Shown: in pieces, positions 16,703 through 24,439 of the stretch
Layout of the letters: each line of letters begins with the position of its first letter
How positions within the stretch are numbered: position 1 is the first letter of the stretch
NCBI GenBank assembly: GCA_902492275.1
Contig: CABUKW010000012.1
Span: 1 to 36,157, forward strand
From: an uncultured Peptococcaceae bacterium
GTDB lineage: Bacteria > Bacillota > Peptococcia > Peptococcales > Peptococcaceae
DNA: 36,157 bases
Direction: 5' to 3'
Notes under the pieces: model-generated
What the model was told of the DNA's origin: nothing
The model's database searches: none
The model's input: only the letters and a program-made list of their open reading frames with translations
Position numbers and translations under genes: made by a program

Positions 16703-17281
16703 ATGAAAAAGTATGTAGCTTGCTTATTCGTATTTTGCCTGCTGCTGTCGGCGGGCTGCAGCGGACAAGCTGATGCAGATCCCTTCGCTTTTGCGGAGAT
16801 CGCTGACATTTTTGATTTGACAGAAACGGATGTGCAGCAAATGTATGGCGAGCCCGATGAAGTCAACGAGGATGTGTTGTATGCGTTAGATTATCGCCGT
16901 TATGTATTTGGCGATAATCAGTTTGCATTTTGTAATTATAACGGTGAGAAGATGGAGCTTTGTGAGGCAGTGATTGCGGACGAACGTATCAGCGGTCCGC
17001 GGGAAATCCGTCTAGGCGATAGTTTAAAAGATGTGCGCAGCAAATATCCGGACACTGGCAGTAAGGAAACTTATGAGTTGGAAGGTTATCAGAATGGAAC
17101 AGTGGCTGCCCAGTATCGTGTACTCTATGGCGAGTACGTACACATGAGTGACTATGGCATCGAAGTGGAAGGCGAAGATAACACGCAGCGGTTGGTTTAC
17201 AGCAGTGAAGGTGTAATTTTGCGGTATTACTTTGAAGATGAAGTACTGGTGCGGGTAGAATATGGCATGCAAGTTGTGTGA
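16703..17281 (+). CDS. Predicted lipoprotein of unknown function
   Basis: The 192-residue product begins with a lipoprotein signal peptide: MKKYVACLFVFCLLL, then the lipobox LSAGC with Cys19 as the lipidated residue. The mature part is acidic and starts with an alpha-helical segment that resembles an SmpA/OmlA-like fold (TETDVQQMYGEPDEV). A repeated, similarly built segment follows (IRLGDSLKDVRSKYPD). Such paired motifs are common in small envelope lipoproteins, but I cannot name a family with confidence. GAAGGAGA precedes the start. It is monocistronic, with its own promoter element and terminator. Confidence 0.8.
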   Translation: MKKYVACLFVFCLLLSAGCSGQADADPFAFAEIADIFDLTETDVQQMYGEPDEVNEDVLYALDYRRYVFGDNQFAFCNYNGEKMELCEAVIADERISGPREIRLGDSLKDVRSKYPDTGSKETYELEGYQNGTVAAQYRVLYGEYVHMSDYGIEVEGEDNTQRLVYSSEGVILRYYFEDEVLVRVEYGMQVV

Positions 17282-17315
17282 ACAAGGTTAGGCGCTGAAA
17301 ACGATATTTCATATT

Positions 17316-17352
17316 AAAACGGATCAGCGTGTTTCATATGCTGGTCCGTTTT
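17316..17352. terminator. Bidirectional terminator between convergent genes
   Basis: AAAACGGATCAGC (17316-17328) pairs with GCTGGTCCGTTTT (17340-17352), a 13-bp stem including one G-T pair. It lies between the lipoprotein gene and the convergent small membrane protein gene and has A/T runs on both sides. Confidence 0.8.
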
Positions 17353-17404
17353 GATATGTTTGATGTAGGGCAATCTTTTTTAGAGAAATTTTGTAACGCT
17401 ATTT

Positions 17405-17803
17405 TTATTTTTTCCGCTGTGTGTTTTTAGCACCGGCGGATTTTTTCTGCTGCGGAGATTTCTTTGCCCCTTTTTTAGCGGACCGTTTTTCATCGGCTTC
17501 TTGCTGATTTTTTTGCGCCATTACGCGGAATTTGCCGAAGGTCATCATCAGATAATAGGTTCCCAGACCGGCGCAGATGGAGAAAAAGGCTGCGGGCAGA
17601 TAGGTTTGCCATTGCGCGGTTTCCTGTTCGGAAAGGCCTGAGGTAATGGTCCAGACATCATAGTAAATAATGCCGAGAATGGCCCAAAGAATGAGGAAAA
17701 AACTGAAAATGCGCTGCTGGGCGATGCGGTTTTCGCGGCGGAATTTATTGGTTAAAAAAATTAAGGCCAGAAGCCAAATAGTCAAAATAATTTGAATGAG
17801 CAT
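17405..17803 (-). CDS. Small membrane protein with lysine-rich tail
   Basis: The 132-residue protein has three hydrophobic segments: IQIILTIWLLALIFL near the start, IFSFFLILWAILGIIYY around residue 35-50 and LPAAFFSICAGLGTYYLMMTF around 70-90. A hydrophilic tail of about 40 residues follows, dominated by Lys, Gln, Ala and Ser (for example KKGAKKSPQQKKSAGAKN). By the positive-inside rule the tail should be cytoplasmic and could contact nucleic acid or phospholipid headgroups. No family is recognised. A ribosome site AGGAGGG lies about 12 bases upstream, somewhat far. It is convergent with the lipoprotein and divergent from the AAA ATPase. Confidence 0.7.
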   Translation of the reverse strand: MLIQIILTIWLLALIFLTNKFRRENRIAQQRIFSFFLILWAILGIIYYDVWTITSGLSEQETAQWQTYLPAAFFSICAGLGTYYLMMTFGKFRVMAQKNQQEADEKRSAKKGAKKSPQQKKSAGAKNTQRKK

Positions 17804-17945
17804 GGTGCTGAGAAACCCTCCTATGTATGATTACTTCCTGTTTAGTGTAGCATATTTTGAAGCGGCTGAAAATGGGCTGTTTATTTTTTGAGAGACTTTT
17901 TTATCAGAAATGTTGTATAATATGGGTAAAGGCAGGAAGGGATGT

Positions 17946-19055
17946 ATGGGAATGACAGAAAAAGATCGGATTATAGAACTGCAGGCTGAATTGCTGCGCA
18001 GCATGACGGAAAGAAATTTAAAGCGGATGTCGCAGGATTTTTGGGCGGACAAGCCTATGGATTTGGAGCAAATTCAAAAAGATATGGAAATGCATACTGT
18101 GCAGGTCGGCAGAGCCGATAACCAACAGCTATCTGTGAATATTGTTGAAGCGGCAGAGCAAGCACAGCAGGCCGTACAGGAGGAAGCGCCGGAAACCATA
18201 GCGGATTTACAGGCTGAGTTGCAGGATTATATTGGTTTGGCCCATATCAAAGAGGAAGTGCAGAATTTAATCAATCTGGTAATGGTGCATCAACTGCGGC
18301 AGCGGCATGATTTGCCGGTGACAGAGTTATCGCTGCATATGGTGTTTACGGGAAATCCGGGAACGGGGAAAACCATGATTGCCCGCTTGATGGCACGTAT
18401 TTATAAAGCATTGGGCATTTTAAAGGGCGGCCAGTTTGTTGAAGTGGAGCGCAGCGGATTGGTAGCCGGTTATGTAGGGCAGACTGCGGCGAAAACTATG
18501 GAAGTGCTGGAGCAGGCGCGCGGCGGCGTATTGTTTATCGATGAGGCTTATACGTTGTCCCGCGGCGGTGATAATGATTTTGGGCAGGAAGCCATTGATA
18601 CGCTGTTGAAATATATGGAGGATCACAGGGATGAAATTGTGGTTATTGTGGCCGGCTATGTGGAATTGATGGAGGACTTTATTCACAGCAATCCCGGATT
18701 GGAGTCACGGTTTAATCGATATCTGCATTTTCCTGATTATACAGCGGAGGAATTGCTGGAAATTTTTCTGATGCGCTGTGAGAAAAGCTGTTATGTGCTG
18801 GCTGATGACGCGAAAGCAGAACTACAGCGGTATCTGGCCAATGTGCAGACTACACATATTTCTTTTGGCAATGCCCGCGGCGTGCGCAACCTATTTGAGA
18901 AAATTTTGGTGCAGCAGGCCAATCGGTTAGCTGCAGAAGAAACTGTCACGCGAGATAGTTTAATGGAATTGCGTCTGCCTGATGTGCAGGCCGCATTGTC
19001 AGAAATAGAACAGGATACCATTACTAATAGTATTCAAATTAATGTTACCAGATAG
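17946..19055 (+). CDS. CbbX/SpoVK-like AAA+ ATPase
   Basis: The protein is about 369 residues. The first hundred are charged, coiled-coil-like helices with many Glu and Gln. A single AAA+ module follows: Walker A GNPGTGKT (about 136-143), the pore-loop region SGLVAGYVGQTA, Walker B VLFIDEAYTL (about 195-204), sensor/arginine-finger region NPGLESRFNRYLHFPDY and sensor 2 region FGNARGVRNLFEK. This matches the CbxX/CfqX (SpoVK, Rubisco-activase CbbX) family, which remodels partner proteins. No Rubisco or sporulation gene is nearby, so the client is unknown. ATG 17946 follows AGGAAGG at 5 bases; ATG 17952 is an alternative. An upstream in-frame ATG at 17910 overlaps a TATAAT box (17916-17921) and is unlikely. 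Confidence 0.85.
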   Translation: MGMTEKDRIIELQAELLRSMTERNLKRMSQDFWADKPMDLEQIQKDMEMHTVQVGRADNQQLSVNIVEAAEQAQQAVQEEAPETIADLQAELQDYIGLAHIKEEVQNLINLVMVHQLRQRHDLPVTELSLHMVFTGNPGTGKTMIARLMARIYKALGILKGGQFVEVERSGLVAGYVGQTAAKTMEVLEQARGGVLFIDEAYTLSRGGDNDFGQEAIDTLLKYMEDHRDEIVVIVAGYVELMEDFIHSNPGLESRFNRYLHFPDYTAEELLEIFLMRCEKSCYVLADDAKAELQRYLANVQTTHISFGNARGVRNLFEKILVQQANRLAAEETVTRDSLMELRLPDVQAALSEIEQDTITNSIQINVTR

Positions 19056-19067
19056 ATACATAGGTTA

Positions 19068-19096
19068 TTGACATTCTTACGTGGGAATGTTACGCT
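19068..19096 (+). promoter_or_regulatory. Candidate promoter upstream of the DUF4375 gene
   Basis: A perfect -35 box TTGACA (19068-19073) stands 17 bases before TACGCT (19091-19096), a weaker -10 box. A terminator follows at 19124-19166, before the next gene, so the transcript might be attenuated. Confidence 0.4.
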
Positions 19097-19123
19097 GGAA
19101 TTGTGAATATTTGTAAAAGATGA

Positions 19124-19166
19124 CAGCAGGTGTTTTGACAGATATTGTCCGAACCTGCTGTTTTTT
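19124..19166 (+). terminator. Terminator after the AAA ATPase gene
   Basis: CAGCAGGT (19124-19131) pairs with ACCTGCTG (19153-19160) and TTTTTT follows. It lies 69 bases past the ATPase stop and 135 bases before the next gene. Confidence 0.85.
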
Positions 19167-19300
19167 CTTTATGGAGCTGCTGTTTTCTGGTTTTATATGC
19201 CTTGCAGAAATACAGTGTAGTTGGTGGCGGATGGGATTGAACAGAAAAGGGGAAAGGAACTCTGACAATATGCGGCGTATAGGAAAAGGAGTTATCGTGT

Positions 19301-19741
19301 ATGTATGATTGTAAAATTCGTTGGAGTTATTTGAGCAGGTCAGCTTTGCGCCGTTTTGGGTTGGAAGAAGAACAAGAGCGGCAGAAAAGAAATTTGCTTC
19401 AGCTCAGCAAGCAAGAGCAGGAAATTGTTTCGTTTAGTATGCTGACTAAGTATATGCAGCAAGGCGGGTTCCTGCAGTTCTTTAGCTGTTGGGATGACCC
19501 CATGTTTGGGCTGGTACAGACTACTTTGCAGAAAATTGGCGCTGAAACAGTGAAGGCCCTGTTGGAGCAGGGACATCAGCTTTTGCAGCCTGTTTTGCAA
19601 CGACAACCCAATTGTACGCCGCAAGAATTGCGGTGCAGCTTAACAGAAGCAGAAAAACAGCAGCTTGACGCTTTGGAGCAAGCCTATCAGCAAGAAGAAG
19701 TCGACATCTATTATCGGGCCTTTTGCTATTATGCCGGTTAG
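19301..19741 (+). CDS. DUF4375 (DMP19-like) domain protein
   Basis: The 146-residue protein has the pattern of DUF4375 proteins: a helix ending TKYMQQGGFLQFFSCW, a position in other members filled by NGG-F-QYF, and then VQTTLQKIGAETVKALLEQG. The C-terminal part (ALEQAYQQEEVDIYYRAFCYY) also fits the family, in which a trailing aspartate/tyrosine-rich helix is common. The biochemical role of the family is poorly known. AAGGAG lies 9 bases before the ATG. It is convergent with rlmN and probably monocistronic. Confidence 0.65.
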   Translation: MYDCKIRWSYLSRSALRRFGLEEEQERQKRNLLQLSKQEQEIVSFSMLTKYMQQGGFLQFFSCWDDPMFGLVQTTLQKIGAETVKALLEQGHQLLQPVLQRQPNCTPQELRCSLTEAEKQQLDALEQAYQQEEVDIYYRAFCYYAG

Positions 19742-19747
19742 AAAAAT

Positions 19748-19777
19748 GTGGGACCATTCCTGTTGGAAAAGTCCCAC
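19748..19777 (-). terminator. Terminator of rlmN
   Basis: GTGGGAC (19748-19754) pairs with GTCCCAC (19771-19777). On the minus strand the hairpin is followed by ATTTTTC, which suits a terminator 41 bases past the rlmN stop. Confidence 0.6.
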
Positions 19778-19817
19778 GAAAGTTGATGTTTATGCGGCTT
19801 AGAGAGCATGACAAAGT

Positions 19818-20846
19818 TTATAATTGCTGTTGTCGTTCGTAATCGGCCCGTAGTTGGCCGCAGGCAGCGTTGACAGAGGAGCCAAATTCGCGGCGTATGG
19901 TAACAGTGATGTGATTTTTTTTCAGTACATCGTAGAAAGCGAAAATTCGTTGCCGGCTGCTTTGGGTAAAGCCTAGATTTTGCGTTTCATTGTAAGGAAT
20001 TAAGTTTACATGGAACTGTGCTGTTCCAATAAAATCAGCCAATAACTGCGCCTGCCAGGGGTGGTCATTGATTTGCTGCAGCATCACATATTCCAGCATG
20101 ACTTTTTTTCTGGTTTGCTGGATATAGGAACGGGCTGCTTCAAATAACTGGGCCACTGGATAGCGGCGGTTGATGGGCATGATATGGCTGCGGGTTTCAT
20201 CATCAGGCGCATGTAGGCTGATAGCCAGCAATCCATGATGCGGATGCTGAGCGTATCGTGTAATCTGTGGCACCAAGCCGCAGGTGGATACAGTGATGTG
20301 CCGTCGTCCTAGAGCAAGACCATAAGGATGACCGATAATTTCTAAAAATTGCATGACATTGTCATAATTATCAAAGGGTTCTCCAATGCCCATCAATACA
20401 ATATTGGAGATGGTTATTTGTAAATGCTGTTGGATAAATAAAATCTGTGCGACCAGCTCTTCTGGCTGTAAGTTGCGTACCTTTTTGAAACGTCCGCTCT
20501 GGCAAAAAGCACAGGCCATGTTACAGCCTACCTGGCTGGAAATGCAGAGACTATTTCCGTATTTTTGGCGCATCAATACCGCTTCAATCAAGCTGCCGTC
20601 CTGCAGGGCAAATAAAAATTTTTCTGTGTCGGCGCTGCTGGTTTGCTGTACCAGATAGGGCAGCTCCATAGAAAAGGTTTGGGTTAATTGTTGCTTTAGT
20701 GCTTGGCGGATTTGAGGCAATTCCGATAAAGATGAAAGTTGTTCTTTATATAAACCTCGAAAAATAAAAGGAGCTTTGCTGGGCTTTTCCCCAATCTGCA
20801 ATAGATATTGTTCCAATTGGTGAAAGGTGAGACTATAAATGTTCAT
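19818..20846 (-). CDS. rlmN: 23S rRNA (adenine-C2)-methyltransferase RlmN
   Basis: RlmN is a radical SAM enzyme that methylates C2 of A2503 in 23S rRNA, and in some bacteria A37 of tRNAs. The 342-residue protein has the radical SAM cluster motif CNMACAFC (Cys108, Cys112, Cys115), GIGEPFDNYDNV, the HITVSTCGLVP segment, LLAISLHAPDDETR and, near the end, SSVNAACGQLR with Cys329, the residue that carries the transient methyl group. Cfr resistance methylases share the fold, but length and motifs favour RlmN. GAGGA lies 9 bases before the ATG. Confidence 0.95.
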   Translation of the reverse strand: MNIYSLTFHQLEQYLLQIGEKPSKAPFIFRGLYKEQLSSLSELPQIRQALKQQLTQTFSMELPYLVQQTSSADTEKFLFALQDGSLIEAVLMRQKYGNSLCISSQVGCNMACAFCQSGRFKKVRNLQPEELVAQILFIQQHLQITISNIVLMGIGEPFDNYDNVMQFLEIIGHPYGLALGRRHITVSTCGLVPQITRYAQHPHHGLLAISLHAPDDETRSHIMPINRRYPVAQLFEAARSYIQQTRKKVMLEYVMLQQINDHPWQAQLLADFIGTAQFHVNLIPYNETQNLGFTQSSRQRIFAFYDVLKKNHITVTIRREFGSSVNAACGQLRADYERQQQL

Positions 20847-20908
20847 AACAAGAATTCCTCGCTTTCCTTTGCTGTTATCTTAGCATAAGAAGAGAAGAAA
20901 GCAAATAA

Positions 20909-20959
20909 AAACTTCTTCTGCTGTCAGTTTAATTAAAAAACTGTGTGCAGAAGAAGTTT
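20909..20959 (-). terminator. Terminator of agrB
   Basis: A 13-bp perfect stem joins 20909-20921 and 20947-20959. A second inner stem CAGTTT/AAACTG lies in the loop. On the minus strand TTTATTTGC follows. It lies 13 bases after the agrB stop. Confidence 0.8.
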
Positions 20960-20971
20960 GAAAGCTGTTGT

Positions 20972-21547
20972 TCATTGTTTTACTGCTGGTTGATGAGGAT
21001 AGCCTAAAAGCAACATGATTGCTAAGGCATCTAAAGAGATGATAATTGCAGCGGATAAAACGGAGAAGTGCAGCACATAAAGCAAAACTGCAACAGCCAG
21101 TAAGCCAATCAATAAAATATGGGCTTTTCGACGGTAGACGTTTCTCTCTTTTAAGGTTAACGGCTTATTGGCATCAGCAACCGGTGCCAGTGCAAAAATA
21201 ATGAAGAAAGCAGCCAGTCCTAATATAGTGATGATAACCGGTGTATGTGGGATCCAACGCATAGCTAACAATACCGCTTGGGTCAACACAATGCCGCCAA
21301 AATAACAGCGTAGCTGTGTGCGTGCGTGAAATCCGCCAGCAAAGGTGCGCAGCGGTGTATAGGCGAAAAGGAAGATGACACTTTCGAGCAGCATGTGATT
21401 GAGCAGGCCCAGTGCCAAAATGGTCAGGATGTTCAGCAGTAAAACAAACCCTTGTTGCAGACCGTATTGATAAATGGCACGATCCTCTGCAGGGATTATG
21501 TGTTGTTCTACCATATAATCGGTCAAAGTTGTGAAGATATTGTCCAT
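20972..21547 (-). CDS. agrB: AgrB-like peptide-processing membrane protease
   Basis: AgrB cleaves the AgrD propeptide at its C-terminal side and forms the thiolactone of the autoinducing peptide. The 191-residue length is typical. The catalytic pair is clear in RTFAGGFHARTQLRC: His74 and Cys81, seven residues apart, as in Staphylococcus AgrB. About five hydrophobic segments follow, with the Lys/Arg-rich loop LTLKERNVYRRKAH between them. The ATG at 21547 has AGGAG about 10 bases upstream; an open N-terminal extension of 40 residues lacks any ribosome site. Its usual partner agrD is not adjacent but lies about 3 kb away on the other strand (24440). Confidence 0.93.
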   Translation of the reverse strand: MDNIFTTLTDYMVEQHIIPAEDRAIYQYGLQQGFVLLLNILTILALGLLNHMLLESVIFLFAYTPLRTFAGGFHARTQLRCYFGGIVLTQAVLLAMRWIPHTPVIITILGLAAFFIIFALAPVADANKPLTLKERNVYRRKAHILLIGLLAVAVLLYVLHFSVLSAAIIISLDALAIMLLLGYPHQPAVKQ

Positions 21548-21689
21548 AAAAGTAGCACTCCTGTTACAAATTTCTGAATGAAGGTAAACCTCCCCCATTA
21601 TGTAAAAGAGTAACAGAATTCTTGTGCTTGGATGGAAAGACAGTAAAAATGTTGCGCTTTCAGGCAAATTTATAAATTCGGAAAGCCTG

Positions 21690-22064
21690 TTACAGTTTTT
21701 GCTTCTGTTGGTCTTCTTTTTGCTTAGCTAGCAGATAACCAAGAAAATCCAGCAGCATTCTTCGTTTATCTGCGGAGAGCGTTACAAGCGCAGAAGCGAC
21801 TTCTCCTAAGGTTTTGCCCTGGGCATAAATTTTTTCCATTTCGGAAGAAGGCTTTTGGAAGGTTGTTAATCCTAGCAGAAAATCCGCTGATACATTGTAG
21901 AATTTTGTTAGTTTGACAAGATAGTCCAACGGTAAGGAAGTATGTCCTTTTTCATAGTTGGAATAGGTTTGTTGCACCACACCTAAATATTTGGCAATGG
22001 TTTCTTGCTTGTATTCGTGGTCTTCCCGCAGATTGCGGATAATTTCAGGTGTGCGTCCCGACAT
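21690..22064 (-). CDS. XRE family HTH transcriptional regulator
   Basis: The 124-residue protein has an N-terminal Cro/C1-type helix-turn-helix: IRNLREDHEYKQETIAKYLG, then VVQQTYSNYEKGHTSLPLDYL, ending in FYNVSADFLLGL. The C-terminal half is a helical region (KTLGEVASALVTLSADKRRM) that may mediate dimerisation. ATG 22064 has GAGGTG upstream; an in-frame ATG five codons earlier overlaps that site. It lies 142 bases upstream of agrB on the same strand and is divergent from the response regulator/kinase pair. It may therefore regulate the agr locus in addition to the LytTR regulator (inference). Confidence 0.85.
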   Translation of the reverse strand: MSGRTPEIIRNLREDHEYKQETIAKYLGVVQQTYSNYEKGHTSLPLDYLVKLTKFYNVSADFLLGLTTFQKPSSEMEKIYAQGKTLGEVASALVTLSADKRRMLLDFLGYLLAKQKEDQQKQKL

Positions 22065-22307
22065 GTTAACACCTCTCATTAGATTAAAATAGTTGCAAAT
22101 TCAATGTACCATACCGTTTTTAGAATGGCTGCTTTTTACCTAATCATTATGTATTATTGTTTTGCTAAACAATAAATATTAGTGAAAATGGACGGGAAGT
22201 GTGGATTTTTACACCTTTTTCGAGTAGTTCCCATATTTTGTTGAGAATTATGATAAACTACGCGAAAAGTCCAATTTAAAATCTTAATTTGTAGGAGAAT
22301 AAACACG

Positions 22308-23039
22308 ATGTTTCAAATTGCAGTTTGTGACGATGATAAGATTTTGTGTGCAGAACTGGAAAATATTTTGCTGGAAATGGAGCCCTGTTTTCAGGAGAAA
22401 ACGGAAGTAGAGGTCTTTTATAATGGCCGGGATTTGTGGAACACACTACAGCAAGGCGGCTATGAGATAGATTTGTTGTTTTTGGACATCCGTATGCAAT
22501 ATTTGGACGGCATTGAATTGGGCAGAAGAATTCAAGAGGTTTTAGGAAATGAATGTATGCAGATTGTTTATATTTCAAATTATGATTCTTATGCCTTGGA
22601 GCTGTTTGAGGTGCGTCCACTGCATTTCCTGAAGAAGCCGCTGACGAAACAAGTCATAGAGCGTGTTGTGCAAAAAGCGTGGAATTTAGCTAAAAATCAA
22701 AAGCAGTGGTACTGCTATCTGAGCGGGAAAGCGCTGCATAAGGTATCATTGGCAGAGGTGCTTTATTTCAGCAGCCAAAGTAAGAAGGTTACGATTCACA
22801 CAACTACGGGAAATAAAGAATTTTATGGCAAATTGTCGGAGGTGGAAAAGTGTTTAACGGGTTATAATTTTATTTCCATTCATAAGTCCTATCTGGTCAA
22901 TTTTGTTTATATCGATACCATTCGTCACAGCGAGGTGGTGTTGACCAACGGCGAAACACTGCCCATCAGTAATTCTCATAAAGCAGATGTGCAGAAGTTT
23001 GTGATATCCACATTACAAGGCAAGAAGGTTGCGCAATGA
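22308..23039 (+). CDS. LytTR response regulator, AgrA-like
   Basis: The 243-residue protein has a canonical receiver domain: acidic pocket CDDD (Asp8-Asp10), phospho-acceptor Asp60 in FLDIRM, Ser90 in VYISN and Lys109/110 in FLKKP. A LytTR DNA-binding domain follows: SLAEVLYFSSQSKKVTIHT, FISIHKSYLVNFVYID and EVVLTNGETLPIS. This is the AgrA class, which activates the locus that makes its own signal. Its stop codon overlaps the kinase start as ATGA. The upstream 243-base divergent region is shared with the XRE gene. It presumably responds to the kinase encoded next to it. Confidence 0.92.
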   Translation: MFQIAVCDDDKILCAELENILLEMEPCFQEKTEVEVFYNGRDLWNTLQQGGYEIDLLFLDIRMQYLDGIELGRRIQEVLGNECMQIVYISNYDSYALELFEVRPLHFLKKPLTKQVIERVVQKAWNLAKNQKQWYCYLSGKALHKVSLAEVLYFSSQSKKVTIHTTTGNKEFYGKLSEVEKCLTGYNFISIHKSYLVNFVYIDTIRHSEVVLTNGETLPISNSHKADVQKFVISTLQGKKVAQ

Positions 23040-24310
23040 TAGCCACCAATGATTTGATTTATCTGGTTACTAATGTATTTTACGCGTATATCTTATGTAA
23101 ATTTATGCGGGCTTTCTTTGGACAGAAAGGGAAAAATCAGAAAACGGAGATTTTATCGTTTGTGGCGTATTATTGTGTAATTTCGGTAATTTATGTGGGA
23201 TTTCATAATTCTATTGTAACGTTATGGTCAAACTTGGTGCTTTATTTTTTGCTGACTTTTAATTATGAAAGTAGTTTTAAATTAAGATTTGCTAATGTGA
23301 TATTTATTTATGCACTGCTTTTTTCATCAGAAACAATAACACTTTTATTATTGAAATTATTTGGTTTTGGGCATTTTACAGAGTTTAGTGGGATGGAATA
23401 TGTTACGGCTCAAATCTTCATAGGCGTAATTTATTATGTGCTAATCTTAATATTTTCAAATTATAAATTGCAAAAAAACAGTGATTATCCAATACCTCTT
23501 TTATATTGGATTGCAATTGTTGCCGTGCCTGTTGGTATGTTATTTCCAACAACTGTTATTGCCACATCTCTTTCAAAGCCGAACGCGCTCGCAATGTTAG
23601 TAAATGAGATTATTATTTTAGGATTGAATTTATTAATATTTCATTTATATGAGCATCTCCTCATTCTTCATATGGAATTAATGGAGAAAAAATTATTAGA
23701 ACAGCAAAACACAGCATATCAAAAACAACTGGAAATTGTAACAAACTCCCAACAAAAATTTAAAATTTTTCGTCATGATATGCGCCATCATCTCAGTATG
23801 TTAGCCGAGTTGATTAAGCGGGAGGAGTACACAGAAACATTAAATTATTTAGAAAATGTGGGCGACTATCTGTCCATGCATCAGGAGAGATTCAACACAG
23901 GAAATACAGTTGTGGACAGCATTGTCAACTATATGGCTGGAGTGGCAGAAATGTCTGGTATTCGGTTAAGTTGTGAAATTGCAATTCCTGAAAAGGTACA
24001 GATTGCCGCTTTTGATTTGAACGGCATCGTCAGCAATTTATTAGACAATGCTATAAAAGTAGTACAATTGCTGCCCATGGAGTACGAAAAAATAATTCAT
24101 TTAACTATGCAGTATACCAGAGGACTATTGTTTGTTGCTGTAGAAAATCCTTACAATGTGGCTGCTCAACGGACAGCAAAGGCACAAGGTCATGGCTTAG
24201 GCTTAAAAAGTGTGCAGATGGCGGTGGAGAAATATGGCGGTTCTTTAAACTTTGACAGTCAACAGCAGCTTTTTCGGGTGGAAATTATTCTTTACGAGGA
24301 ACAGATGTGA
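23036..24310 (+). CDS. AgrC-like sensor histidine kinase
   Basis: The 424-residue protein has about six hydrophobic segments in its first 210 residues. A helical linker leads to the non-canonical H box FRHDMRHHLSML (His247), and a GHKL ATPase domain follows with N box NLLDNAIKV (Asn337) and G box GHGLGLKSVQMAVEKYGG. This is the HPK10 class that senses cyclic peptides (AgrC, FsrC). It should sense the product of agrD, encoded 130 bases downstream. Base composition is uneven: sampled blocks of the sensor half are 25-28 percent GC, while the catalytic half is about 43-52 percent. Confidence 0.92.
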   Translation: MIATNDLIYLVTNVFYAYILCKFMRAFFGQKGKNQKTEILSFVAYYCVISVIYVGFHNSIVTLWSNLVLYFLLTFNYESSFKLRFANVIFIYALLFSSETITLLLLKLFGFGHFTEFSGMEYVTAQIFIGVIYYVLILIFSNYKLQKNSDYPIPLLYWIAIVAVPVGMLFPTTVIATSLSKPNALAMLVNEIIILGLNLLIFHLYEHLLILHMELMEKKLLEQQNTAYQKQLEIVTNSQQKFKIFRHDMRHHLSMLAELIKREEYTETLNYLENVGDYLSMHQERFNTGNTVVDSIVNYMAGVAEMSGIRLSCEIAIPEKVQIAAFDLNGIVSNLLDNAIKVVQLLPMEYEKIIHLTMQYTRGLLFVAVENPYNVAAQRTAKAQGHGLGLKSVQMAVEKYGGSLNFDSQQQLFRVEIILYEEQM

Positions 24311-24362
24311 AAACTGGGTGTTTTTACCTGTAAATGTATTATTTTTTCCAAGAAAATAGGAA

Positions 24363-24390
24363 TTTTCTACTTTCTTTTTTACAATAAAAT
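24363..24390 (+). promoter_or_regulatory. Candidate agrD promoter
   Basis: TTTTCT (24363-24368) and TAAAAT (24385-24390) are 16 bases apart, a weak promoter of the kind that needs an activator. A TTTAC-CT-GTAAA palindrome lies upstream (24323-24334). It suggests that agrD has its own transcript besides read-through from the kinase gene. Confidence 0.35.
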
Positions 24391-24439
24391 ATAGAGTGAA
24401 AAACTCGGATTTTGTGTCTAAAAGGGAGGGGAAAATCTT

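Noticed and set aside
21548..21667. N-terminal extension of agrB
   Set aside because: It has no ribosome site, whereas the downstream ATG has AGGAG and gives the normal AgrB length.
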